Positions 11,136 through 22,367 of a stretch of DNA of 64,000 nt are shown one piece after another. How positions within the stretch are numbered: the stretch's first letter is position 1; every line of letters starts with the position of its first letter. Both the position numbers and the translations under genes were made by a program. The notes under the pieces are model-generated. The model searched no databases. It worked only from the letters and a program-made list of their open reading frames with translations, and had not been told where the DNA came from. Origin of the DNA: Terana coerulea (taxonomy: Eukaryota; Basidiomycota; Agaricomycetes; Polyporales; Phanerochaetaceae); contig JAKOGH010000801.1 of NCBI GenBank assembly GCA_024811115.1, forward strand, positions 1-64,000, given 5' to 3'.

Positions 11136-12628
11136 GGCTAAATATAGGAGCAGTTTATGTTGTGTGTTCTGGTCGAGCCAAGCAAGGCTCACAACTTGAT
11201 GAACTGTAGTGACGCGCCAAAAGATACTTTCTCTAACATAGAGCACAAGTTTGAGAAGGGAAATTGCACTAGAGTAACCAGAGCGAGCCAGCACACAAGC
11301 GCAAAGTGCAAGTAAATCCAAGTGCGAGGGAAAAGAGCATAATAATATTATTGTACCTAACACACGAGCGCAAAGCGAGAGTAAGCTAAGTATAAGTTGT
11401 AAGCATATAGCATGAAGCATAACAACGAAGGGGATACTCACTCCAAGTGCAAGGAAAAAGAGCACAATAGAGCGAGGGAAGCAAAGTCCTAGTCTTATAT
11501 ACTAAGTGAGTATATGAATGAGTAGCAGTGCGTAAGACAATAAAGAACAAGGAGCTACTAATATAGCAAAGGAAAAATGTCCATTTGTAAAGATAACCAT
11601 ACATACCATATTGGGATGATAATCTGTGAGCAGAGCCACAAAGTTCAACAGCACAGAGGCCGCGACGGCAGGCCTTCTATGTTAGCCAGCATGTTTAGCA
11701 CTACTTATTGAGGTCCTGATTGAAGCTTAATTGAAGCTTCAAATATGTAACATTAGATCAGGCAGCAACTATAGTTTTTACATTAGCTGTAAAGAGCTGT
11801 GCACAAAATCAGTGAATTTCCTGCTAACTTCTCTAGAATCAGTGGATTCTCTACTAACCTCAACCAGGTTTACTTCCAGCAGTATAAAGTGCCTATTCCA
11901 TATTGTGTTGTGCTCTTACAAGTTGCACATATCCTGTTCAAAGTGCACAAAAAGTCAGATCCAGCATGTGAACACTAAAGAGGAAATACAGCAAGTTTGT
12001 AGGGGCCTCAGGTTTGAGCGCTTGAATAGTGCTTGTGACAACCAAGTCACTTGTTGCACCTTATCACAGACACGTCACAAATATTTTACATAGCTCAGGC
12101 AACAGCTCAGCAGTGATTTATATTTTCTAAGCATTAGGTAGCCTTGGAGATTGTATATGCTTCACATATAGCTGCCTTGTGCATAGAAATGTTCAAGGTT
12201 AAAGCCTATGGGGTAACATACAGGTAACCTTAGCATTTTAACCTGTGCAGCGCCTGTAAAGGGCCTAATAAGGCAAGGAAGTGATAAAGGACCCGTGCTT
12301 GCGCAGCTGCTCGCCCGTTTTGCCTGCCATTCCCAAAAGTAGAAGTGAGCGTGAGAGAAACATTAATAAGATAAGAATATCAAGGGGCAATTTGGCTGCT
12401 ACAGCTGTATCACTTACACTCAAATATCACTGTATTTGTCTCCAACTCCGGGAACTTGCTGGATCAGGGTAAATAATCTTACCCCTCTGCTGTCTGACTT
12501 TTTGTGCACTTTGAACAGGATATGCACAAGTCTTTTGCCACTGGCAAATTATGAATTGCTGGATGTGGCCACTTGTATGCAATCAGTTGTAATGACAGAC
12601 AGTCATAAACAAATATCATTGTAAGTAT
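11136..12628. other. Gene-free, repeat-rich stretch right of the copia gag
   Basis: No convincing coding sequence. It should include the 5' untranslated region and possibly the 5' LTR of the copia element. The 11250-11480 part has loosely repeated segments with GCGCAAAG-like words and CAAGTGC(A/G)AGG. A perfect inverted repeat lies further right. The stretch ends at the stop codon of the BFR2 gene. Confidence 0.45.
11928..12524. repeat. Perfect 31-bp inverted repeat pair with 535-bp spacer
   Basis: The 31 bases at 11928-11958 are the exact reverse complement of 12494-12524 (core TTTTTGTGCACTTTGAACAG on the right arm). Weaker inverted similarity continues outside the arms. No transposase motif was seen in the spacer. 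It may be the ends of an old foldback or MITE-like element, or two diverged copies of a dispersed repeat inserted in opposite directions. Confidence 0.6.
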
Positions 12629-14329
12629 TCAAGACATGCTCCCTAGTAAGGATGTGAATAGTTCATCAATCTGCTCATCATGCCAAGAGCCTTTTGCCAC
12701 CACAATTGGTACCATGAAGTTTTGCAGTTTCTCATGAACCTGATACCTCAGTCTGCGACCCTTGCTAGCCTTGACATCAACAGTCTTCCTGCGCTTGGCT
12801 TTGCTAGTCCTCTGCCGGCGAAGCCACTCAGGCTCCTCTTCTTCACCATTCAGCCTGGAGCTTCGTGTGTCTATGATGTCCCGGAGCAGTTGCTGGTAAA
12901 AGTCTGTGTCATCAAACACATCAGCTAGCATCACGGAGGCATCTCCATCGTCATCTTCGGCAGTGCGAGACAGCTGAGTGCGCATGAAAAGCTTGTCGAA
13001 GTCCACTCGCAAGGTCTCGTCAATGACATCAACAACACCAGGCGGGGATGCCTTGTTGCCAAATGAATGCTTGAAAGATGACCGGTTCGCCGGAAGTAGG
13101 ACGTTTGGGGCTACGGCCTGGACTTTTGTCGACCACTTGGACAGGACCTGGAGAAGATGAGGATGATATGAAGCCTCGTATTCGGACGCGGTCGCCGATA
13201 ACGAGGATAAGGTTTCCGCATAGTCCTGCTCAACGTTGTGAGATACCTTAACACGCTTGCGCGGTGGATATAGTGGAGAGACGTCGAGTTGACCCAGATT
13301 CTATAGATTTGACGTAATGAGAATAGCAGTCGCAAGGAGATGGGTCAGCCTTACCTCTTGCAGCGCGAAGAGATCTTGCGATAGCGAGATGGCCTCATCC
13401 AACGTAGCATCCAATGACCTCCGTGCGACTGCTTCCCGCGCAGAGGGGCCTGAGCTTTGTATCTGTCAAGCGAGATGAGCTCACGGGGACGGGCACGAAG
13501 TAGTAAAGCGTACTGAAGAAAGATGGTTGGCGGCCGTGCTTGCTTTTTGAAGTCGTATTCTTGCATCCAGTAACGTGTCCCATAGCGTCTAGGAAACGGC
13601 ACGTAAGTTCCGAACGTGTTCTGAACTATTCGAGCTCACGATTTGTCGCGCAACAGCTTTGCCTTTCTGACGGTCCTGCTCCCGAGTAGCGCGCAAAGCG
13701 GATGCAAGGTCAGATGGGACGTGCGTCTGATTTTGGGGTGTGGTATGGTCGAGGGCATTCATAGGAACATGCTTCTTCGACACTGGTTCCTGGACCAAGG
13801 GTTCTGCTTCGTCACCAGACTCCTCTGTCACCGCCTCCTGCTGTACTTCCTCGTCGGACTGCTCTCCGCTTTCCTCTGCATTGCTCCAACCTGCAAGGCT
13901 TTCATCGTCCTCGCGTTCCTCCATGTCTCTCCGAGAGACGCGTATGCCTTCATACTTCGGGTCGCTGATGGCTAGATTCCTTTGACGTAGACTGGAGGGT
14001 CTATAGTACGAACGGGCCAGATCAATCGATAGAAGGAGTTGATAAAATCAAGCAACCTACCCGACATCGACATAATGCTCCCTAGCCGCGGTCTTATCCT
14101 CGTGCAATTCATCCTCAGAAGGAGGGCTTGGCGGGTGGAGGTCCTCAGGATCAGTGTCTAATGATCGATTGTGTGAATACGTTGAACATGAGGCGCAGGA
14201 GGAACCATGTACCTGTGGGTGCGGCGTCCGAAAGCAAGGCAATTTGTTGTGAGAGCGAAATGCCTGCGAATGTCTCAGTGAGTACGTTGGGCGAACGACG
14301 TGCAGGGGGCGAAACTTGCGGGCAGACAT
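12629..14329 (-). CDS. BFR2: Bfr2/AATF-like ribosome biogenesis protein (TRAUB domain)
   Basis: Predicted nucleolar protein of the small-subunit processome, needed in this family for early pre-rRNA cleavage. Seven exons: 14329-14320, 14263-14213, 14157-14061, 14000-13640, 13588-13514, 13462-13355, 13300-12629. The N-terminus has SLSQQIALLSDAAPTDTDPED and AAREHYVDVG followed by PSSLR, all family hallmarks. An acidic Glu-rich segment follows, then TLWDTLLDARIRLQKA in the AATF domain. The C-terminal TRAUB domain has KASKGRRLRYQVHEKLQNFM and DELFTSLLG. I chose the ATG at 14329 because splicing through a GC-AG intron (14264-14319, donor GCAAGT) gives the conserved start. Introns are 51-60 bp. It is transcribed away from the neighbouring AT-hook gene. 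Confidence 0.92.
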
Positions 14330-14896
14330 GGGGGATAATGTTCAGCAACGAGAGGGAGGGGCACCGAGCTCGAGGGTCTTGCGTCGTGCACACGACCGAG
14401 GGTGTGGCTAGAAGGATGGAGACGGCAGTGGCTTTGCTGATTTGGCAATTGCGCTTCGGATGCGAAAATCGTCGACTCGGTGTAGAACTGTTAGACGCGC
14501 GTTGCCTCTTACACGGCGCCTGCGCTTGCTCTCTTTCCCTCGTCCCCTCGAAGCATCCTTGCTTCTCCCACTTCTCGCCGCACTCGCATACAGGTGGCAA
14601 AGCTGCCTCATATACCGCAATCCTGGATCACAGCCCCCAAAACAGATGTTTTGCGTCTGCATACCATGCCAAAGAAGATTCTTGCTCAGGGTGCGTGTTG
14701 CTACCCCCTCGTCGCGCTTTCGCCGGAGTTCTCGCCAGCCACCGACCCCGCCTCTTGTGACAGCCGCGTCATCTTTTGTCGTGCGCCGAATTCTCTGAAT
14801 CATTTACCTCTGCTGTCTCTCATTCCTGGTGTCGTCTTCCCGTGCGTTGACTAACCTTGACCTGCTTCAGATTACAGGAAACAGCCGACTTCTCCA
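14330..14896. promoter_or_regulatory. Shared promoter region between BFR2 and the AT-hook gene
   Basis: 567 bp between two divergent start codons. Several reading frames cross it, but none has a recognisable motif. No clear TATA box. I treat it as a bidirectional promoter with both 5' untranslated regions. Confidence 0.45.
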
Positions 14897-17842
14897 ATGT
14901 CGCATCCTCGTCCCAATGCTTTAAGCACCGCCACCGGTGTTGCGGTCAACGCAGTACCAGGAGACGAGGACGAGGACGATATATGTCCCGTCTGCGAGAG
15001 CGAATGCACATGCCACAACCGAGGAAACCCCTCCAGTACGAGCAGAGGCCCCGATCCTACGCGCACATCTACCTATACTTCCACCAGCTCTTCGCAGCCC
15101 AAGCCACCTGTATCTCAGAGTCTACAGCCCCTCAAGATCAAGCTGACTGTTCCCCCGAACCTGAAGTTTCGCAAGAACTTCACCGCCGAAAGCTCGTCCT
15201 CCAGTGCCCGCCAAGATCCTTCTGTCCCAGGACCTTCCCATGCCCCAGCTCGCGAAACGCCTGTTGCGCACACGACCATGACCCAGCAGGCTGTCCACAG
15301 TATTCCCGACATCTCTGTTCCGAAACGCCGCGGGCGGCCGTCCAAAGCTGCGATCGCTGCTCGCGAAGCCGCCAAGGCAGCTTCAGCTACAGGACATGCT
15401 GCTCACATCGGCGGAAGTATTGCCTCGAGCTCACGCGTGGTATCCCGAAAAGGTACTCAAACCAAGGTCGCCAGCATAAAACACAAAAAGCACGCCGTCA
15501 CCGCCCCCAAGGGTCGAACGTACACCAAGAACTCTTCGACGAAGGCGAATGGAAAGCGGAAGCTGCCCGCTACATTGTCGACGACTCCGCGCGCATTTTC
15601 CAGCGAAGATGACACTCGCTACCCGACATTTATGTCTGCTGCTTCCGCCTCATCCCTGACGAGCTCCTCAGAGTCGTCTTCCCCCGACTCATCTGACACC
15701 AGCGAGTCCTCTGAATCTGAGGATGATTGGTTCCCTGCCCATCCCTCTCGTACGAAGAAGGACATGTCTAACGGCGACCAGGCACAGAAACGCCGAGATC
15801 ATGCTCCCAGCAATCGCTGGGAGATTAAGCCTCGGAAGCAAAGCGTGGATCCCGAGGAGTGCGGTATGGATGCTGGGAGCGAGGACTGCAGTGATGATGA
15901 CGATGGGGCCGACGATGAGGACGACAGCGACGAGGATGACGAGGAGGATGAAGACGCCGCCGAAGCTGACGTTGAGGAAGATGGATTGGCGGAAGTCGAG
16001 GAGCCTGAGGTCGGAGAGACTGATGGAAAACTAGGCGTGAGCTTTGGCGGCTTGCCATCGGGATGGAGCGAGGACGAAGACGAAGAGTCATTCGACGCTG
16101 ACCTTTTCTTCGCCAACTTGGACGACTCGTCTGATTCCTGCGACTCGCCATCTGCCCTGCGACTGGATTCCTTTGACTCCGACATGGACATCGCCTCTGT
16201 AGACCATTTCTCTGCAGACGAGGAGGATGCATACCTTCTCATGGACATCGATCCCTATGTTCAAGTCCGGCGGTCCCTCGGCGAGTTTGAAGTGGGAGTC
16301 GAGTTGGATGCATTGTCCTTGGGTTTCGATGGCCAACTTCTGCTCCCGTCACACTTCGGTCACTTCGCGCTGTTTGAGGAGGCTCTCATTGACTCGGCTG
16401 ATACCGACGTCGATATGAGCATCTCTCAAGGTGGCTCGAGCGCTGAGGATAGTGGTGAGGTATACGCTAGTGATCAAGGCGGCGTCATTCTCGAAGAATC
16501 TGACGGTGAGACCACCGAGGACGAACTGGTCGACGCTGACGGTCTCCCCAATTCGAAGGCTATGAAGTTATTCCGTTGGCCTGCACCAATATCCACCGTT
16601 GATCCACTTTCCACCGTCAGCTGTACTACATCTGAGGGTACTCACGAAAGCTTGCAAGATACGCAGGCTCTACGAACGACCCTCGTTTCGATGAACGCTA
16701 CCCGAGGCTCACCTGCGTCTAGCTCATCCGATGTCTTATCAGGTAAGTCGTCAATATTAAACCAAAGGCATCGAGCTTGGGATTGATAGACACGCAGATG
16801 CCTCAAGGATGTACGAAGACGATTCGTCGCACACGCCAGGCGTACCGACCATGGGCCAATTCGTCACGTGTAGTGGATCCACTACAGACAAACACGCTAT
16901 AATCGACGGATATGGGGATGCTATCCCGAGCCCTTTCCCTAGGTCCAGAATAATGCGCCGTAAACCTCGCAAGCTCCCTGTAGACGGATCGGCGAGTGGC
17001 TTCGATATGAGCACTGTGAGTGCCACCTCACTCTTTCACATCATCACGATAACTGAGTGATGCATTAGGATACCGAGGTGCGACGCTTCGGCACGGTGAA
17101 GCCTCATCATTCCTTAGTCCAGCCACCTTCCTCCGACGAACTTGGGTCGCATTCTTACACTCAAACCTCCGACGATTTATCCTCCACAGACGCCATTGAC
17201 TTGGATGATGTTCTCGACTCTTCGTTCCTCGACTCAGATCCCTCCTACGAGCCCGATACTCCTACGCATCCCTGGGCCACTCCCGCCACACCAACGGCTA
17301 GTACGCACATGGAGAATTTGAATCGTTGGGATCGTATACCAGTTGGGACCTTCCGGCGTACCCGAGAAACCTCTTTACTGGAGGCGACTTCCGGCTCAGA
17401 CGCTGGGCTCGCTAGTTTGTATCCCGCCATCAATGCCATACTCAACAACGACATGATGGGGACGCCCAAGTCGAAGGCTGCTGCAAAGGCTAAAAGAGCT
17501 TCTGGGAGCAAACCCAAAGGCGGTACTTCAAGCAACCTCGTCATCTCACCTGTTCTCCTCCCAGTTCGTGACGGCGACCGTACTCCGACAGGCGACGGCC
17601 ATCCCCTCTACAACCCCTTCCAACAGACCACTCATTCGCATCAACAAAAATCGCGTAAGGAGTTACGCAAAGAAAAGGCGATGATGAAGCGCAAGATGAT
17701 GGGCAAGACTCCTCACCCGTCTCCCCGTCTTCAGCAACAGTCGCACCGTCATCACTATCCTAATTCCAAAACCCGTGGATCGAGTTCGGTGCAGCGCACT
17801 CACTTCGCATCCAGCTCTCACGTGCCTCAGCTTAATCTATAA
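14897..17842 (+). CDS. Large acidic, Ser-rich protein with Cys cluster and AT-hook; function unknown
   Basis: Three exons (14897-16742, 16798-17015, 17069-17842) give about 945 residues. Near residue 28 there is a compact Cys cluster (DICPVCESECTCHN), which could bind zinc. Near residue 142 is an AT-hook-like segment (KRRGRPSKAA) followed by a basic stretch, which suggests DNA contact. Residues about 330-370 are an almost pure Asp/Glu run. The rest is Ser/Thr/Pro-rich and probably disordered. The C-terminus is basic, with KSRKELRKEKAMMKRKMM and His/Gln-rich parts. Such proteins occur in basidiomycetes as hypothetical proteins; I know no assigned function. A chromatin-linked nuclear role is only an inference. 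Antisense Ser/Arg-rich reading frames at 15799-16248 are shadows of the acidic run. Confidence 0.8.
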
Positions 17843-18396
17843 TGGTCATCAACGTTCATCCCTTCCCTTAAACATCGGTTCACTCCCTGTAATTGATATG
17901 CGTTCGTAATAGCACCAACTGTATCCTTGTTTCCCTCTCGCAGACTGCAACATCCCTCATCTTCCGGTTCATCGTCCATCCCCTCACAAGCCCCCATCCC
18001 CATTTCCACGACTTGGTAGCATTTTCTCCCCTGCTTTATTTGCTCTGGTGTTTCCGTACCGTTTGATAGCCTCATGTCGATGTACCTACGAGTGTACAAA
18101 TTGCAATATTGATTCATAATCATAAACGCCCCCTGCGCGGCGGCGGCGCCAGACTAGCGCCTACATGCATATGACGAAGTACCCGCAGCTATGCGCTTGC
18201 GCAGAACGCACACCAGCACTCGAACGTGAACGTTTACACTCTCACACCAACTCGGCATTCCAATCCTACTCAGACGACGTACACTTTTCAATAGCTCATC
18301 TGTGTTTCTTGCGGAATCTTCACCACAGCTTTCGATATACCGAAAGCGTGCTTCTGGTCGACGGCGAGCTAACCACACATCCCCGCTTTGTAGAAT
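17843..18396. other. Intergenic region
   Basis: 3' end of the AT-hook gene and promoter of SNX41/ATG20. No motif recognised. Confidence 0.4.
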
Positions 18397-20527
18397 ATGG
18401 AACCGTTCGAGGATGAGAATCCTTTTGAAACTGAGGCGGATCGACTTCACTCGGAGGCATCTTCTCCGACAAACGTAGACCTTTCAGAGCCTACGTCTCC
18501 ACCGTCCAATGGCTTCCGAGGCCTTTCGCCCCCGCCAGAGACGACCTCTGGCTCCCGGCCCGCTTTCCCATCCTCAGGTTCGCATAGGCTTCCACAAGCC
18601 TACAAAAGCGACTATTGCTGCACGCGTGATCAATGGCTTCACTCTGGCGAGGACGTGGAGATTGTGGTGAGTTGCTCTCTAGTATCCTCATAGCACTAAC
18701 CAACCGTAGACCCAGATAACAGATGCGCAGAAGACGTCTTTGAATGCGACCTCCCCGTACATCACGTATATCATCAAGTCAGGGGTACGCGACTGCCACT
18801 TTCAACCATTGGTGCTACTCATACTCACGTGCACTAGAATGCCGACGCTCATCATAGATACTCGGAGTTCGAGTCTCTTCGGTCGAACCTAGCAAAGCTG
18901 TACCCCACATTGATCGTTCCACCTATACCTTCGAAACAGACGATTGGAGATTATGCTGTTAAGCAAGCCAAGGCGAAAGAGGACGCTGCCATGATTGCGC
19001 GACGTAAACGTATGCTCCAGACGTTTCTGAATCGCATTGCGCGACACCCAATCCTCTCAAACGAGCATGTGTTCCATCGGTTCCTCGATGGAGAGGTTTC
19101 CTGGGTTCGTGGAGTCCACTTACTTGCTGTGTGGACGTACTAATTGTTTCCCATGCAGAGTGAAGTCTTACATTCTCCGCCAATATCATTGCTACCCAAG
19201 AACATCCTCAAAGCACCTGCCCATAATCCTACCGACACCGCAACTGCACCTGCGTATGCCGCGCTGCCTAGCCCGTCTGCTTCTCAGCCTCTTCGGCGTC
19301 CCGATCAACGCTTCCTTGACTCTGAAGTGTTCACAAACAAGTTTGCCACGCATCTCAGTGGACCAATGGAGAAAGTCACACGGCGGACTATGAAGCGTTG
19401 GTCAGGTGCGCATTACATAAAAACTTGGTTGCTGCCTGTTCATCTACGTTACACAGACTATGCCCAGGACCATGCTGAACTGGGTGCTGCGCTCAACGCG
19501 TTCAGTTTAAACGAAACGGGCCCCTTGTCAACTGCAATCGAACGCACTGGTCAAGCGACTGACGCCACCTATATGTCGACCACGCGGCTGGTACGACGAC
19601 CTCCACAATCGCGACGTATCCTCACTTCTGACGCCTCCTTCTACAGCTCCAGGAATTGGAGCAAAATTGGGCGGAGCCTTTGAATGAGTATAGCCAGTTC
19701 GCGTCTATTATCAAGAAGCTGCTTGTATACCGACATCAAAAGCATGTCCAGTATGAGCTAACGCAGGAAAGCTTGGAGGCGAAGCGCGAGCAGTTGCAAG
19801 AGCTAGAGAAGAGCGAGAAGGAGGCTAGGCGCCTTGAAGATGCATTAGGTCGAGGACGAGGTGAAGGTCTTGGTGCTTCGCAGGTTCGCTCACCGTCCGA
19901 GCCGTCCGAAACGCATGAAGGCGGCGAGCCTTCTCAAGCCCTTGCTGACGAGCAGTCCGCCTACTTGCCACCTCACCCAGGACCCAATCCTGTTCGTAGG
20001 AGAGCACCTGGCATGGGCTTCTTGAGTGCTCTGAGCTACACTCTGCACGGAATGATGGATGTCGATCCAGAGACGGCGAGGCGGAACTCCATCAGTAAGA
20101 CTCGAGAAACTATCTCGCAGGTAAGTCGAAATCATGTCGCTTGTACGGCTCGTCCCTAACAAGAGGGACCAGCTTGAGGATGCCCTCCATCTGTCAGCAC
20201 AAGACTTGAAATACTCCAGCTCGACTATTCAAGCAGATTTGGACCGTTTCCAGCGGCAGAAGGTTGCGGACTTGCGGGAGATGGCCATTACTATGGCCCG
20301 TAGCCACCGTGATTGGTGCAAGCAGGTGTGAACTGCGTGCTTACGTTCGCTCACTGATACTTACATTTGTTACACCACCACAGAACCTGGAGGCGTGGGA
20401 GGAGGCTAAGAGAGAGATAGCTCAGATACCTGAACATCCCAATAGGGTACCAGAAGCTGGCAATGCCAACACTGGAGTAACTGCGAACGGCAGGAGGGAT
20501 TCTACGGCGACGATCAATGGACAGTAG
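18397..20527 (+). CDS. SNX41: Sorting nexin Snx41/Atg20-like (PX domain and BAR-like helices)
   Basis: Predicted endosomal sorting nexin of the Snx4-Snx41/Atg20 group, used in retrieval from endosomes and selective autophagy. Eight exons: 18397-18666, 18710-18784, 18838-19104, 19159-19405, 19457-19590, 19647-20120, 20173-20325, 20384-20527. The N-terminus has EDENPFETEADR. The PX domain follows: ITDAQKTSLNATSPYITYI, then HHRYSEFESLRSNLAKLYP (phosphoinositide-binding R-Y-S-x-F), LIVPPIPSKQTIGDYA and RKRMLQTFLNRIARHPIL. The C-terminal half is helical with a coiled coil (EQNWAEPLNEYSQF, YRHQKHVQYELTQESLEAKR). Intron 3 has a perfect TACTAAT branch point. I cannot separate Snx41 from Atg20 by eye. 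Confidence 0.88.
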
Positions 20528-20797
20528 ATGTTCTGGCAGTATGATAGTTTCATTAATTCTTGTCATGTTATGTGCGTAGCTTGTCCATGTATGCTGTTGA
20601 ATGCACCTGGGATGTCGTCCAAGTACCTGGATATCAAAACTGTGCTCTTGCACATACGCAGCCAGGTTATAGCTATTTGATATGTCACTCACAGATGTTT
20701 CATGATTCCGTGGGGCGAGAAGACGTGAGCGTCGAACTCTAATACGTAGGATAACGGTGCTCCAGTCTTCTTCCACTACCGCCGAGCACCTCGGAAG

Positions 20798-21896
20798 ATG
20801 TCGGTCTCCGAAGAGAGTGGTTCCTCAGGTATCCCATGTCAAGCAGCGCAGCAGCAAGTTGTTCTCATCTTGGTCGGTCTGGTTGGGTACGTACGTCCTC
20901 TTTTGCTTCTATGGGCTACGAGTCTGGCTCGGTATCCCTGAACTTGCCCGCATTTACAAATGCTCCTAATTCACGCACACCGCGCCTCCATCACTGTAGA
21001 TCTGGTAAAGTAAGTGATACGAAGCCGAAGCCACGATTCCACCGACCATGCTGACACCTTTTGCGCAGTCTACGTTCGCCGAAGCACTACAGGAATATTT
21101 CCCCCATTGGCGAAGGTGCAACCAAGATGACCTTGGCAATAGACGTGCAGTTGAAGCTCTCGCGAAGGCTTCATTGAGAGAAGGCCTCTCAGTCTGTATC
21201 GATCGCACGAACTTCGATGCAAAGTGAGTCGTGTTACAGTGCCTAGCTCGGGTTGCAATACTAGCCCTGAAGCGTGGTGCTAACATCGGACATATTAGCC
21301 AAAGAGCGACTTGGGTGAGGATTGCCAGAGAAGTTCCTGGCACCCTCGTCTGGGTACTTGTACTTGATACGCCTATGGAGGTCTGTAAATCTCCGTTAAT
21401 ATGCCTATATCACGCTCATGCCAACCTCGACAATCCTACTGCTGTAACAGATTTGCGAGCAACGTCTCGCATTCAGTGTGTGAAGCGTACGCTCTCACCT
21501 GTTCGTAGAGCTGACCCAATATCGACAGGAGTCTCGCATCCTACGATAACCTCTCCGCAGCAGGGTTTAGAGGTTTTGAGACGCTTCAGCTCGCAGTTCC
21601 GGCGGCCCGAAGCATACGAAGGATTTGACCAAATGCTATCCCTTAGTATCGAAAAACAACCCGTCCACGGGTACTCGCGGGAAGACGTTAAAAATATCCT
21701 GTATTCGTTACAAGAATCGCCAAGAATTGCACCTGAGGCATGGAGACCTGTGCAGACCAATGCAGGTCGCGGACAATACCACACAGGTGGCTCCGGGCGA
21801 GGCTATAGCCAGCAAAGGGGCTCCCACAGGGGCCGTGGAACATGGCAGTCTGGACAACAATACGGCTGGCAAAGTCCGTGGAATGGAGACAGGTAA
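20798..21896 (+). CDS. P-loop polynucleotide-kinase-like protein with Gly/Arg/Gln-rich tail
   Basis: Six exons: 20798-20886, 21000-21009, 21069-21223, 21299-21380, 21451-21475, 21529-21896. The spliced N-terminus reads VVLILVGLVGSGKSTFAEAL, a Walker A motif. It is followed by WRRCNQDDLGNRRAV and CIDRTNFDANQRATWVRIA, the pattern of kinase domains of the PNKP/AAA_33 type, where the D-x-T-N motif lies beside the substrate. Later come CEQRLAFRVSHPTI and LEVLRRFSSQF. The last ~60 residues are rich in G, Q, R and S (GRGQYHTGGSGRGYSQQRG) and could bind RNA. No 3'-phosphatase or FHA domain is present. A role in nucleic-acid end repair or RNA metabolism is an inference. Exon 2 is only 10 nt. Confidence 0.8.
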
Positions 21897-22367
21897 CTGG
21901 GCATACGATGCAACGCCGAAACTATGCTCAAACTCTCGCAGATCAGGCAGCACGGGTGGAAGCTGGCGTTGATAGTGATGAGCAAACTCTCCTGTACACG
22001 GGCTATAAACGATAGCTTTACGCAGTAAGTAGCTCGCAGACTGGCCCATGACCTGCGACTGGTCAAATTCTACCGGAAGAGTAGAGGTAAGGCGGGACAC
22101 AGTCGGGAACCCGTCCCTGTTACAGTGCGGGGCTTTTCTATGTCCGTGACGGTACGAAGGGTTCCACATGCCTGTATGACAGCTAAACAATAAGTATTCC
22201 AAGAACATCCACGAGTGCTGCGTATCATGCTTCTTCGCGGCCGGTGTGCCCTGCGGTGACGGTGTCATGATGATTGCTTTGTCCTCACGAATCGGACTTC
22301 GTGTCGTCTTGCGCAGCCGCGTTCATCCTCTGGCCGAGGATTTTGGCGCTGACCTGCACCCAGAACG
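21897..22367. other. Intergenic region between convergent genes
   Basis: Holds the 3' untranslated regions of the P-loop kinase-like gene (plus) and the TPR gene (minus). No other signal seen. Confidence 0.4.

Noticed and set aside
11250..11480. CRISPR-like short repeats (GCGCAAAG words)
   Set aside because: The repeats are irregular in spacing and sequence, and the DNA is fungal nuclear DNA.
14128..14803. Plus- and minus-strand reading frames of 118-210 codons between BFR2 and the AT-hook gene
   Set aside because: They overlap BFR2 exons 1-3 or the promoter and have no recognisable motif.
15799..16248. Ser-rich minus-strand reading frame of 149 codons
   Set aside because: Reverse reading of the Asp/Glu run (GAN codons read as NTC Ser/Leu codons) in the AT-hook gene.
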